From Isoptericola cucumis (GTDB taxonomy: Bacteria; Actinomycetota; Actinomycetes; Actinomycetales; Cellulomonadaceae), in contig NZ_BMDG01000019.1 of assembly GCF_014635665.1 (NCBI RefSeq), forward strand, positions 1-60,733: DNA of 60,733 nt, written 5' to 3'. This document shows positions 7,583 through 14,921 of the stretch, one piece after another. The notes below the pieces were generated by a model, which was not told the DNA's origin, ran no database searches, and worked only from the letters and a program-made list of their open reading frames with translations. Numbering within the stretch: the first letter of the stretch is position 1; the number at the start of each line of letters is the position of its first letter. The position numbers and the translations under genes were made by a program.

Positions 7583-8821
7583 GTGAGCACGCTGCTGAAC
7601 GAACCGACGAGCGCCACCGCCACGTCGACGGGTTTGTCGACGGGTTTCGTGGAACCTGCACCGTCCGCGCTCCTGCTGCTCGGGCAGGGCCGCGACCTGG
7701 CCTCCGAGCGGGGGGTCGAGTGCACGGGCGCCCTGCCGTCGCCGTCCGACCCCGACCTCGTGGAGCGGGCGCGGGCCGCGCGCGCCGCCCTGGGCGACCG
7801 CGCCTTCGTCCTGGGCCACCACTACCAGCGCGACGAGGTCATCGACTTCGCCGACGTCACCGGCGACTCCTTCAAGCTCGCGCGCGAGGCCGCGGCCCGC
7901 CCGGACGCGGAGTTCGTGCTCTTCTGCGGCGTGCACTTCATGGCCGAGAGCGCGGACATCCTCACCTCGGACGCGCAGCAGGTCGTGCTGCCCGACCTCG
8001 CCGCCGGCTGCTCGATGGCCGACATGGCCGAGATCGGCCAGGTCGAGGAGGCCTGGGCGGTGCTCGAGGACGTCGGCATCGCCCCCGACACCGTCCCCGT
8101 GACCTACATGAACTCCTCGGCGGCGATCAAGGCGTTCACGGGACGCCGCGGGGGCACGGTCTGCACCTCCTCGAACGCGCAGGTGGCGCTGCGCTGGGCC
8201 TTCGAGCGCGTCGGTGGCGTCGAGGGCACCGGCAAGGTGCTCTTCATGCCGGACCAGCACCTGGGCCGCAACACCGCGGTGCGCCAGCTCGGCCTGAGCC
8301 TCGACGACTGCGTCGTCTACGACCCGCGCAAGCCGCAGGGCGGGCTGACCAGCCAGCAGCTGCGCGACGCCCGCATGATCCTGTGGCGCGGGCACTGCTC
8401 CGTGCACGGCCGGTTCTCGGAGCGCAACGTCTCCGACGTCCGCGCGAAGGTCCCGGGGGTCGAGGTGCTCGTGCACCCCGAGTGCAAGCACGAGGTCGTG
8501 ACGGCCGCCGACCACGTGGGCTCCACGGAGTTCATCATCAAGGCGCTGGACGCCGCCGAGCCGGGCAGCTCCTGGGCGATCGGCACGGAGCTCAACCTGG
8601 TGCGCCGGCTGGCCAAGGCACACCCCGACAAGCAGGTGCACTACCTCGACTCGACGGTGTGCTTCTGCTCCACGATGAACCGGATCGACCTGCCGCACCT
8701 CGTGTGGGCGATGGAGTCGCTGGCCGACGGGCGCGTCGTGAACCGCGTCGTCGTCGACGACGACGACGCCCACTGGGCGCGGGTCGCGCTCGACCAGATG
8801 CTCGCCCTGCCGGGGATCTGA
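7583..8821 (+). CDS. nadA: quinolinate synthase NadA
   Basis: This 412-aa enzyme condenses iminoaspartate with dihydroxyacetone phosphate to quinolinate in de novo NAD synthesis and carries a [4Fe-4S] cluster. Visible motifs: VLGHHYQRDEVIDFADVTGDS, FCGVHFMAESADIL (Cys115), VCTSSNA (Cys194) and VCFCSTMNRIDLPHL (Cys360/362). It is the long actinobacterial form with a 60-residue N-terminal extension. The GTG at 7583 has no clear ribosome site; an AAACAT element 7 nt upstream could make it leaderless. nadB and nadC are not nearby. A 7-bp hairpin (8837-8853) separates it from the next gene. Confidence 0.95.
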   Translation: MSTLLNEPTSATATSTGLSTGFVEPAPSALLLLGQGRDLASERGVECTGALPSPSDPDLVERARAARAALGDRAFVLGHHYQRDEVIDFADVTGDSFKLAREAAARPDAEFVLFCGVHFMAESADILTSDAQQVVLPDLAAGCSMADMAEIGQVEEAWAVLEDVGIAPDTVPVTYMNSSAAIKAFTGRRGGTVCTSSNAQVALRWAFERVGGVEGTGKVLFMPDQHLGRNTAVRQLGLSLDDCVVYDPRKPQGGLTSQQLRDARMILWRGHCSVHGRFSERNVSDVRAKVPGVEVLVHPECKHEVVTAADHVGSTEFIIKALDAAEPGSSWAIGTELNLVRRLAKAHPDKQVHYLDSTVCFCSTMNRIDLPHLVWAMESLADGRVVNRVVVDDDDAHWARVALDQMLALPGI

Positions 8822-8867
8822 CCCGGCGCGGCGGGCGCTCGGCCACGCCGAGCAGGAGGGCAGCACG

Positions 8868-9479
8868 ATGAGCACGGACGGCGGCCTGCACGTCGGCATC
8901 CTCGTCTTCGACGAGGCGGAGGAGCTCGACGTCGTCGGGCCGTTCGAGGTGCTCGCGGAGTGGGCGGAGCACTCCAGCGCCTCCTCGGGGCTCAAGCCGC
9001 ACGTGAGCACGTTCTCCGCGGACGGCGACGGCGTGCGGCTGGCGAAGGGGATGCGGCTGCTGCCGGCCCGGTCGGCGGACGACGTCGGCCCGCTGCACGT
9101 GCTCGTCTACCCGGGCGGCTGGGGCACCCGGACGATGGTCGCCGACGCCGCGCACCTCGAGTGGTTGCGGCAGGTGCGCGTCCAGACCCCGATCCTCGCC
9201 AGCGTGTGCACGGGGGCGCTCGTGCTGGCGGCGGCCGGACTCCTGTCCGGCCGGCCGGCGACCACGCACCGCGCCAGCTACGACGAGCTCGCGGCGATCG
9301 ACCCGAGCGTCGTCATCGACACCGAGGCGCGGTTCGTCGACGACGGCGACGTGGTCACCGCCGCCGGGGTGTCGGCGGGCATCGACATGGCGCTGCACCT
9401 CGTCGCTCGGCTGGAGTCCCCCGAGGTGGCCCGCGCCGTGCGGGCGGCGATCCAGTACGACCCCGCTCCCCCGGTCTGA
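8868..9479 (+). CDS. DJ-1/PfpI family protein (class I GATase-like)
   Basis: This 203-aa single-domain protein has the DJ-1/PfpI fold: VGILVFDEAEELDVVGPFEV at the start, the YPGGWGTR turn, and the nucleophile elbow SVCTGALVLAAAGLL with Cys near residue 112. A C-terminal DNA-binding domain of the AraC type is absent, so it is an enzyme or chaperone rather than a regulator. GGAGG is 8 bases before the ATG. It follows nadA by 46 bp with a small hairpin between them and may be cotranscribed. Substrate unknown; relatives include isonitrile hydratases, glyoxalases and deglycase-like proteins. Confidence 0.85.
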   Translation: MSTDGGLHVGILVFDEAEELDVVGPFEVLAEWAEHSSASSGLKPHVSTFSADGDGVRLAKGMRLLPARSADDVGPLHVLVYPGGWGTRTMVADAAHLEWLRQVRVQTPILASVCTGALVLAAAGLLSGRPATTHRASYDELAAIDPSVVIDTEARFVDDGDVVTAAGVSAGIDMALHLVARLESPEVARAVRAAIQYDPAPPV

Positions 9480-9563
9480 CCCGGTCCCGGCGGGTCAGGT
9501 GGGGCCAGCTGGATCCGCGCGTCCCTGCGCGCGGAAGATATCTAGTACCGACGGTCTCCGATA

Positions 9564-9569
9564 TAGCCT
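9564..9569 (+). promoter_or_regulatory. -10 box for leaderless thioesterase mRNA
   Basis: TAGCCT lies exactly 6 nt before the GTG at 9576, so transcription should start on the start codon itself. Confidence 0.6.
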
Positions 9570-9575
9570 GCTCGG

Positions 9576-10121
9576 GTGACTCGAATGATCCAGCTCACCT
9601 GGACGTCCCTGCGGCACCGCAAGCCCGTCCCCGGCATGGGCGTGCTCGACCCGTCCGTGACGCGCATGCGCGTGCACCCCGGCGACCTCGACATGCTCAT
9701 GCACGTCAACAACGGCGCGTACCTGCAGATGATGGACGTCGCACGGTTCAACTTCGTCGCCGACCTCGACGGCTTCGCCAAGATCGGCGAACGCAAGTGG
9801 TACCCGGTCGTGGCGGCGTCGACGATGACGTACAAGCGTTCTCTGAAGCTCGGCGACAGGTTCGAGATCACCACCCGGCTGCTCGGCTGGGACAAGCGGG
9901 TCATCTACCTCGAGCAGGTGTTCACCCACCGAGGGCAGGTCTGCGCCACGGGGTACGTGGCGGGCCGGTTCCTCGGGCCGGGGAACGCTCGCGTGCCGGC
10001 TCCCGACGTCATCGCCCTCATGGGGCCGGACGCCCCCGCCGAGAGCCCCGCGCTCCCCGACGACGTCGCCGCGTGGGCACGGGCGCTGGACGTCGCGCAC
10101 CGCGACCGCACCGACGTCTGA
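9576..10121 (+). CDS. 4HBT-family (hotdog) acyl-CoA thioesterase
   Basis: This 181-aa protein is a hotdog-fold thioesterase. The core is DLDMLMHVNNGAYLQMMDVARF, with the Asn-Asn and Asp pattern of 4-hydroxybenzoyl-CoA-type enzymes, followed by WYPVVAASTMTYKRSLKLGDRFEI and the strand pair ending TGYVAGRFLGPG. It probably hydrolyses an acyl-CoA or acyl-carrier thioester in the cytoplasm; the acyl group is unknown. The GTG start is supported by a -10 box 6 nt upstream rather than a ribosome site; an internal ATG at 9585 is the alternative. Confidence 0.85.
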   Translation: MTRMIQLTWTSLRHRKPVPGMGVLDPSVTRMRVHPGDLDMLMHVNNGAYLQMMDVARFNFVADLDGFAKIGERKWYPVVAASTMTYKRSLKLGDRFEITTRLLGWDKRVIYLEQVFTHRGQVCATGYVAGRFLGPGNARVPAPDVIALMGPDAPAESPALPDDVAAWARALDVAHRDRTDV

Positions 10122-10158
10122 CGACGCCTCGGCCGGCCGCCTCGGCGGGCCGGGGACG

Positions 10159-10995
10159 TCAGGCGTCGCGGAGCGTGCCGGCCGCCTCGGCGAGCGACGC
10201 CTCGAGCACGGACCGCTCGTCGGCGGTCGTCGTGCCGTCGGCCAGCCCCTCGAGCTCCGAGAACCGCTCCCGCGCGTCGTCCGGGTCGCCCGACCGCACG
10301 GCCAGCTCGACCAGGTAGGCGAGCGCCGGCGCGAGCTCCGCGACCGGCGGCGTCGCGCCGGCACGGGCCCGGCGCACGGCGCCCGCGAGGACCTTGCGCG
10401 CCTGCGGCACGTCGCCCTTGGAGTCGGCGACGACGACGGCGTTCTCGGTGGCCCGGGCCAGCGGCCCGCCGCCGCCCGACGTCCACGTCATGGTCCCGCC
10501 CTCGCCCGCGGTGATCGGCGTGGCCTCGTCCGGCGCGCGGGAGACGCGCACCCAGTTCCCCGCCGGGTCGACCACGCTGAAGCCGCTGAGCCCCGCGTTG
10601 TTGGCGCGCGTGCGCGGGCGCGTCACCCGCGGGACGCCCGAGGTCGGCAGGCGGCCGTGCAGGGCGCGCAGGCCCGCGGCGAACGCGGCGTAGAGCGGCT
10701 CGGTGTCCGGCACGACGAGCACGCAGGTGGAGTGGCTCGCCTCCGGGTCCCAGGCCGGCATCCCGTAGTACTGCAGCGCGATCCCGCCCCGGGCGAACGA
10801 GACGACCGGGTAGGGACGGACCTGGCGGTACGTGAGCTCCAGGCCGAGCGCCGTCCAGAACGAGGCCATCTCGTCGACGTCACCGCACGGCAGCAGCGGG
10901 ATCATGCGGGTCCGCGCGGCCACGTCGTCGAACGCACCGCCGAACACGTCGCCCGTCGCTTCGCCCGTCGCGGCCGTCGCGGACCCGCCCGTCAC
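10159..10995 (-). CDS. VOC-domain protein with C-terminal helical domain
   Basis: This 278-aa protein has an N-terminal glyoxalase/bleomycin-resistance (VOC) domain (about 30-160: MIPLLPCGDVDEMASFW, ELTYRQVRPYPVVSF, and FSVVDPAGNWVRVSR) joined to an all-helical Ala/Arg/Glu-rich part (175-278) reminiscent of TPR helices. A single VOC domain must pair with another to make a site. Its GTG overlaps the M20 peptidase stop as GTGA, so it is translated together with the peptidase. Function unknown; VOC proteins include resistance binders and isomerases, and the domain pairing here is unusual. Confidence 0.75.
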   Translation of the reverse strand: MTGGSATAATGEATGDVFGGAFDDVAARTRMIPLLPCGDVDEMASFWTALGLELTYRQVRPYPVVSFARGGIALQYYGMPAWDPEASHSTCVLVVPDTEPLYAAFAAGLRALHGRLPTSGVPRVTRPRTRANNAGLSGFSVVDPAGNWVRVSRAPDEATPITAGEGGTMTWTSGGGGPLARATENAVVVADSKGDVPQARKVLAGAVRRARAGATPPVAELAPALAYLVELAVRSGDPDDARERFSELEGLADGTTTADERSVLEASLAEAAGTLRDA

Positions 10996-12416
10996 GCCGG
11001 GGCCCCGGACAGCCCGGCCACCTGGCGCAGCAGCAGCGCCTCGGCGAGCACGACCTTGCGCAGCTCCCCGAGGTGCACCGACTCGTTCGCGCCGTGCGCG
11101 CGGGAGTCGGGGTCCTCGACGCCCGTGACGAGGATGGCCGCGGCGGGGAAGACCTCCAGCAGGTCGGCGATGAACGGGATGGAGCCGCCCACGCCGATGT
11201 CCACCGGCTCGGTGCCCCACGCCGTCGCGAACGCCGCCCGCGCCGCGCGCATCGCCGCCGAGTCCTCGACCGCGTGGAACGCCTTGCCCTGCTCCCCCGG
11301 CTTCCAGGTCACCCGCGCGCCGAAGGGTGCGTGCGCCTCGAGGTGGGCGCGCAGCGCGTCCTCCGCCGCCGCCGGGTCCTGGCCGGGCGGGACCCGCAGC
11401 GACAGCTTCGCGGCGGCGCGGGGCGCGATGGTGTTCGAGGCGTGCGCGATGCTCGTGGCGTCGATCCCGATGACGGACAGCGCCGGCTTCGTCCACAGCC
11501 GGCCCGCGATCGTGCCCTCGCCGGCGAGGCGGACGCCGTCGAGCAGGCCGGAGTCGGCACGGAAGGCCGCCTCGTCGTAGTCCACCTCGGGCTCGGCGCC
11601 GACGACGAGGCCGTCCACGGCGACGTTCCCGGCGTCGTCGTGCAGCGTCGCGACCAGGCGGGCCAGCTGGGTGTTGGCGTCCAGCACCGGGCCGCCGAAC
11701 ATGCCCGAGTGCACCGCGTGGCCGAGCACCTCGACCTCGACCACCCCGTCGACGAGGCCGCGCAGCGACGTCGTCAGCGCCGGCACCCCCACCTTCCAGT
11801 TGGTGGAGTCGGCGACGACGATGACGTCCGCCTCGAGGGCGTCGCGGTGGTCGGTGAGGAACTGGAGGAAGCTCGGCGAGCCCGACTCCTCCTCCCCCTC
11901 GACGAAGACCGTCACCCCGACGGCCAGGTCCTCGCCCAGCGCCGCGAGGGCGCGCAGCGCCCCCACGTGCGCCATGACGCCCGCCTTGTCGTCGGCGGCC
12001 CCGCGCCCGAAGAGACGCTCCCCCACCTGGACGGGCTCGAACGGGTCCGTGGCCCACGTCGCGGCGTCGCCCGGCGGCTGCACGTCGTGGTGGGCGTACA
12101 GCAGCACGGTCGGCGCGCCCTGCGGGGCCAGGCGGCGCGCGACGACGGCCGGCGCTCCCGGCGAGCCGTCCGGGCGGGCCGAGCGCAGGATCTGCACGTC
12201 CGGGAGGCCGGCGTCGCGCAGCAGCGCGGCGACCACGTCGGCGCTGGCGGCGACGTGCGCCTGGTCGAACGCGGCGGCGGAGACGCTGGGGATCCGGACC
12301 AGCGACTCGAGGTCGGACTGGAGGGCCGGGAACAGGGCGTCGACGTGGGCTCGCAGGGCCGACGCGGCTGCCGCGTCGTCGGCCACGCCTGGGGCGGGAG
12401 AGGTCGTGTCGGTCAC
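10992..12416 (-). CDS. M20 family dipeptidase/metallopeptidase
   Basis: This 474-aa zinc peptidase of the M20 (dipeptidase/CNDP-like) group has the metal motifs VLLYAHHDVQPP, GRGAADDKAGV (bridging Asp), VEGEEESGSPS (catalytic Glu) and the dimerisation-domain AVHSGMFGG. It likely releases amino acids from dipeptides in the cytoplasm; there is no signal peptide. The GTG start at 12416 has a TAGCGT box exactly 6 nt upstream, so the mRNA is probably leaderless. It shares a 38-bp gap with the divergent DUF3043 gene and is followed by an overlapping VOC gene. Confidence 0.9.
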   Translation of the reverse strand: MTDTTSPAPGVADDAAAASALRAHVDALFPALQSDLESLVRIPSVSAAAFDQAHVAASADVVAALLRDAGLPDVQILRSARPDGSPGAPAVVARRLAPQGAPTVLLYAHHDVQPPGDAATWATDPFEPVQVGERLFGRGAADDKAGVMAHVGALRALAALGEDLAVGVTVFVEGEEESGSPSFLQFLTDHRDALEADVIVVADSTNWKVGVPALTTSLRGLVDGVVEVEVLGHAVHSGMFGGPVLDANTQLARLVATLHDDAGNVAVDGLVVGAEPEVDYDEAAFRADSGLLDGVRLAGEGTIAGRLWTKPALSVIGIDATSIAHASNTIAPRAAAKLSLRVPPGQDPAAAEDALRAHLEAHAPFGARVTWKPGEQGKAFHAVEDSAAMRAARAAFATAWGTEPVDIGVGGSIPFIADLLEVFPAAAILVTGVEDPDSRAHGANESVHLGELRKVVLAEALLLRQVAGLSGAPA

Positions 12417-12422
12417 GGTCTC

Positions 12423-12448
12423 ACGCTACCCGCGGGCTCGACTACCCT
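12423..12448. promoter_or_regulatory. divergent leaderless promoters, M20 peptidase and DUF3043
   Basis: TAGCGT on the minus strand (12423-12428) is 6 nt before the GTG of the M20 gene, and TACCCT on the plus strand (12443-12448) is 6 nt before the GTG at 12455. The two boxes are 14 bp apart, so each promoter's -35 region lies across the other's -10 or gene. Confidence 0.6.
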
Positions 12449-12454
12449 GGTGCC

Positions 12455-13069
12455 GTGTTCTCCCGCAACAAGTCCGGCGCGCCGTCGTCCACCCCCGAGA
12501 CCCCCGACCCGGTCGACGCCGCGGCGGAGGTCGAGAAGGCCGGTGCCCCCGATCGCAAGGGCCGGCCCACGCCGAAGCGCAACGTCGCGCAGGCCGCCAA
12601 CAAGCGACCGCTCGTGCCGAACGACCGCAAGGCCGCCACGAAGGCCGCGCGGGAGAAGGCGCGCGAGCAGCGCAACCTCGAGTACAAGGCGATGCAGACC
12701 GGCGACGAGCGCCACCTGCCGCCCCGCGACAAGGGTCCGCTCAAGCGGTACGTGCGCGACTACGTGGACGCGCGCTGGAACCTCGGCGAGTTCTTCCTGC
12801 CGATCGCGTTCGGGTTCATCGTCCTGAACCTGCTGTTCATGTCGAACGCGACCATGTCCGTGATCGTGCTCCTGGCGCTGTACGGGATCGTGCTCCTGAC
12901 CATCGTCGACGCCGTCCTGCTCTGGCGAGGGCTCAAGAAGCGGCTGCGCGCCAAGTTCGGCGACGTGCCCAAGGGCACGATGATGTACGCCGTGATGCGC
13001 GCGTTCCAGATCCGCCGCTCGCGCCTGCCGAAGCCGTCGTCGAAGAAGCACGGCGTCTGGCCCGAGTGA
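12455..13069 (+). CDS. DUF3043 membrane protein
   Basis: This 204-aa protein of unknown function is specific to actinobacteria. It has a basic, disordered N-terminus with the family mark KGRPTPKRN (about residues 30-38), a Lys/Arg-rich helix, and two membrane helices (about 110-128 and 134-155) before a basic cytoplasmic tail. The GTG is preceded by a TACCCT box at exactly 6 nt and no ribosome site. The family's role is not established. Confidence 0.88.
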   Translation: MFSRNKSGAPSSTPETPDPVDAAAEVEKAGAPDRKGRPTPKRNVAQAANKRPLVPNDRKAATKAAREKAREQRNLEYKAMQTGDERHLPPRDKGPLKRYVRDYVDARWNLGEFFLPIAFGFIVLNLLFMSNATMSVIVLLALYGIVLLTIVDAVLLWRGLKKRLRAKFGDVPKGTMMYAVMRAFQIRRSRLPKPSSKKHGVWPE

Positions 13070-13084
13070 GGCGCCCGGCCGCCC

Positions 13085-13090
13085 TAGGGT
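13085..13090 (+). promoter_or_regulatory. -10 box of the aldo/keto reductase
   Basis: TAGGGT stands 7 nt before ATG 13098 and is 15 bases after the DUF3043 stop; it supports ATG 13098 over the GTG at 13089. Confidence 0.5.
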
Positions 13091-13097
13091 GAGTCGC

Positions 13098-14111
13098 ATG
13101 GTCAACTACCGGTACCTCGGCAACAGCGGTCTGAAGATCTCCGAGATCACCTACGGCAACTGGCTCACCCACGGCTCCCAGGTGGAGAACGACGTCGCCA
13201 CGCAGTGCGTGCGCGCCGCCCTCGACGCCGGCATCAGCACGTTCGACACCGCGGACGTCTACGCGAACACGAAGGCCGAGCAGGTGCTCGGCGACGCGCT
13301 GGCGGGCGAACGGCGCGAGTCGCTCGAGATCTTCACCAAGGTCTACTGGCCCACCGGGCCCGGCGGCCCCAACGACACAGGCCTGTCGCGCAAGCACGTC
13401 ATGGAGTCGATCGACGGCTCCCTGCGGCGGCTCGGCACCGACTACGTCGACCTCTACCAGGCGCACCGGTACGACACCGAGACGCCGCTGACCGAGACGA
13501 TGCAGGCGTTCGCCGACATCGTCCGCCAGGGCAAGGCGCTGTACATCGGCGTCAGCGAGTGGACCGCCGACCAGATCCGCGCCGGTGCGGCCCTGGCGAA
13601 GGACCTCGGCTTCCAGCTCATCTCCTCCCAGCCGCAGTACTCGATGCTGTGGCGCGTGATCGAGGACGAGGTCGTGCCCGCGTCGAAGGAGGCCGGCCTG
13701 TCGCAGATCGTGTGGTCGCCGATGGCGCAGGGCGTGCTGTCCGGCAAGTACCTGCCGGGCGAGGCCCCGCCCGCCGGCTCGCGCGCGACCGACACCAAGG
13801 GCGGCGCGGAGAGCATCGGGCGGTTCATGGACGACGACGTGCTGACCCGGGTGCAGGGCCTGCGGCCGGTGGCCGACGAGCTCGGGCTGTCGATGGCGCA
13901 GCTCGCGGTCGCCTGGGTGCTGCAGAACGACAACGTCGCCGCGGCGCTCGTCGGCGCGTCCCGGCCCGAGCAGGTCGCGGAGAACGTCAAGGCCTCCGGC
14001 GTGACGATCCCCGAAGAGCTCATGGCACGGATCGACGACGTCCTGGGCGACGTCGTCGAGCGCGACCCCGCGATGACGGCCCGCAACGCGCCGTCGACGC
14101 GCGTGGCCTGA
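13098..14111 (+). CDS. aldo/keto reductase, Kv-beta/YghZ type
   Basis: This 337-aa TIM-barrel reductase uses NADPH to reduce carbonyls. It begins MVNYRYLGNSGLKISE as the family does, then shows the catalytic FDTADVYANTKAEQVLG (Asp and Tyr), KVYW (Lys), YQAHRYD (His) and the cofactor-binding PMAQGVLSGKYLPG and GASRPEQVAEN. The ATG at 13098 is chosen because a TAGGGT box sits 7 nt before it and homologues start there. The physiological substrate is unknown. Confidence 0.9.
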   Translation: MVNYRYLGNSGLKISEITYGNWLTHGSQVENDVATQCVRAALDAGISTFDTADVYANTKAEQVLGDALAGERRESLEIFTKVYWPTGPGGPNDTGLSRKHVMESIDGSLRRLGTDYVDLYQAHRYDTETPLTETMQAFADIVRQGKALYIGVSEWTADQIRAGAALAKDLGFQLISSQPQYSMLWRVIEDEVVPASKEAGLSQIVWSPMAQGVLSGKYLPGEAPPAGSRATDTKGGAESIGRFMDDDVLTRVQGLRPVADELGLSMAQLAVAWVLQNDNVAAALVGASRPEQVAENVKASGVTIPEELMARIDDVLGDVVERDPAMTARNAPSTRVA

Positions 14112-14117
14112 CGGTCG

Positions 14118-14861
14118 TCACCCGCGCGCGGCACCGCGCCCGGCCGCGCCCCGCGGCGAGCCGTTCCGGCGGTCCGCCCGGGGCGCGCGGTCGGCCAGGC
14201 CCGCGGGCACGAGCCACCGCCACCGCACGGTCGCCTGCACGACCGGCCCCACCCCGAGCGCGTAGGCGATCGTCGCCCAGCCGAACGTGCCGCCGAGCAG
14301 GACGCCCACGAGCACGACGACCACCTCGATCCCGGTCTTGACCAGGCGCACGGACCAGCCCGTGCGGGCGACGAGACCGGTCATCAGCCCGTCGCGCGGT
14401 CCGGGGCCGAGGCGCACCCCGATGTAGGCGGCCGTCGACACGCCGTTCAGCACGATGCCGCCGACGGCGAGGGCGACCCGCGCCGCGGTCCCCGGGTCGG
14501 GCACCAGCACGGCGACGGCGGTCAGGAACGGCCCGATCGCCACGCTGATGACGACGGCGTTGGCCACGGTGCCGATCCCCGGGCGCTGCCGCAGGGGGAC
14601 CCACATCGCCAGCACCGCCACCGAGACGATCCCGGTCACCGCGCCGAACGACAGCCCCGTGGTGCGCACGAGGCCCTGGGAGAGCACGTCCCAGGGCATG
14701 GCGCCCATCGACGCGTGCAGCAGCATCGCCATCGACCACGCGTAACCCAGCAGGCCCAGGACCAGCTGCACCCCGCGGCGGACGGGGCCGAGAGCGACGG
14801 CGTCGCGCGCGACGGGAGGGCCGGGGACGCGGGCGCGCCGGGCGGGGGTCGGAGACGTCAT
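14118..14861 (-). CDS. YczE/YitT-family integral membrane protein
   Basis: This 247-aa protein has about six membrane helices after a basic N-terminal tail. The early motif GYAWSMAMLLHASMGAMPWDVLSQG and the later GPGPRDGLMTGL are typical of the YczE family. Such proteins are commonly divergent from a MocR/PdxR-type regulator, as here, and are suspected to carry a small metabolite or cofactor, but no substrate is proven. GACGAT lies 6 nt before the ATG. The 3' end reaches within 7 bp of the aldo/keto reductase gene (convergent). Confidence 0.8.
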   Translation of the reverse strand: MTSPTPARRARVPGPPVARDAVALGPVRRGVQLVLGLLGYAWSMAMLLHASMGAMPWDVLSQGLVRTTGLSFGAVTGIVSVAVLAMWVPLRQRPGIGTVANAVVISVAIGPFLTAVAVLVPDPGTAARVALAVGGIVLNGVSTAAYIGVRLGPGPRDGLMTGLVARTGWSVRLVKTGIEVVVVLVGVLLGGTFGWATIAYALGVGPVVQATVRWRWLVPAGLADRAPRADRRNGSPRGAAGRGAARG

Positions 14862-14877
14862 GGTGCCATCGTCGACC

Positions 14878-14906
14878 CGAATGGCCTTGCTTTCCATGGC
14901 CATTCG
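14878..14906. promoter_or_regulatory. candidate operator between YczE and MocR genes
   Basis: A 9-bp inverted repeat (CGAATGGCC at 14878-14886, GGCCATTCG at 14898-14906) encloses 11 bp, and ATGGCC recurs directly 15 bp apart (14881, 14896). It lies between the two divergent starts, the expected site for the MocR protein encoded next to it. Confidence 0.55.
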
Positions 14907-14921
14907 GCGAACAGTGGCCTC

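Noticed and set aside
7571-7583. Leaderless start for nadA
   Set aside because: AAACAT is 7 nt before the GTG, but it fits TANNNT poorly, so nadA is left out of the leaderless set.
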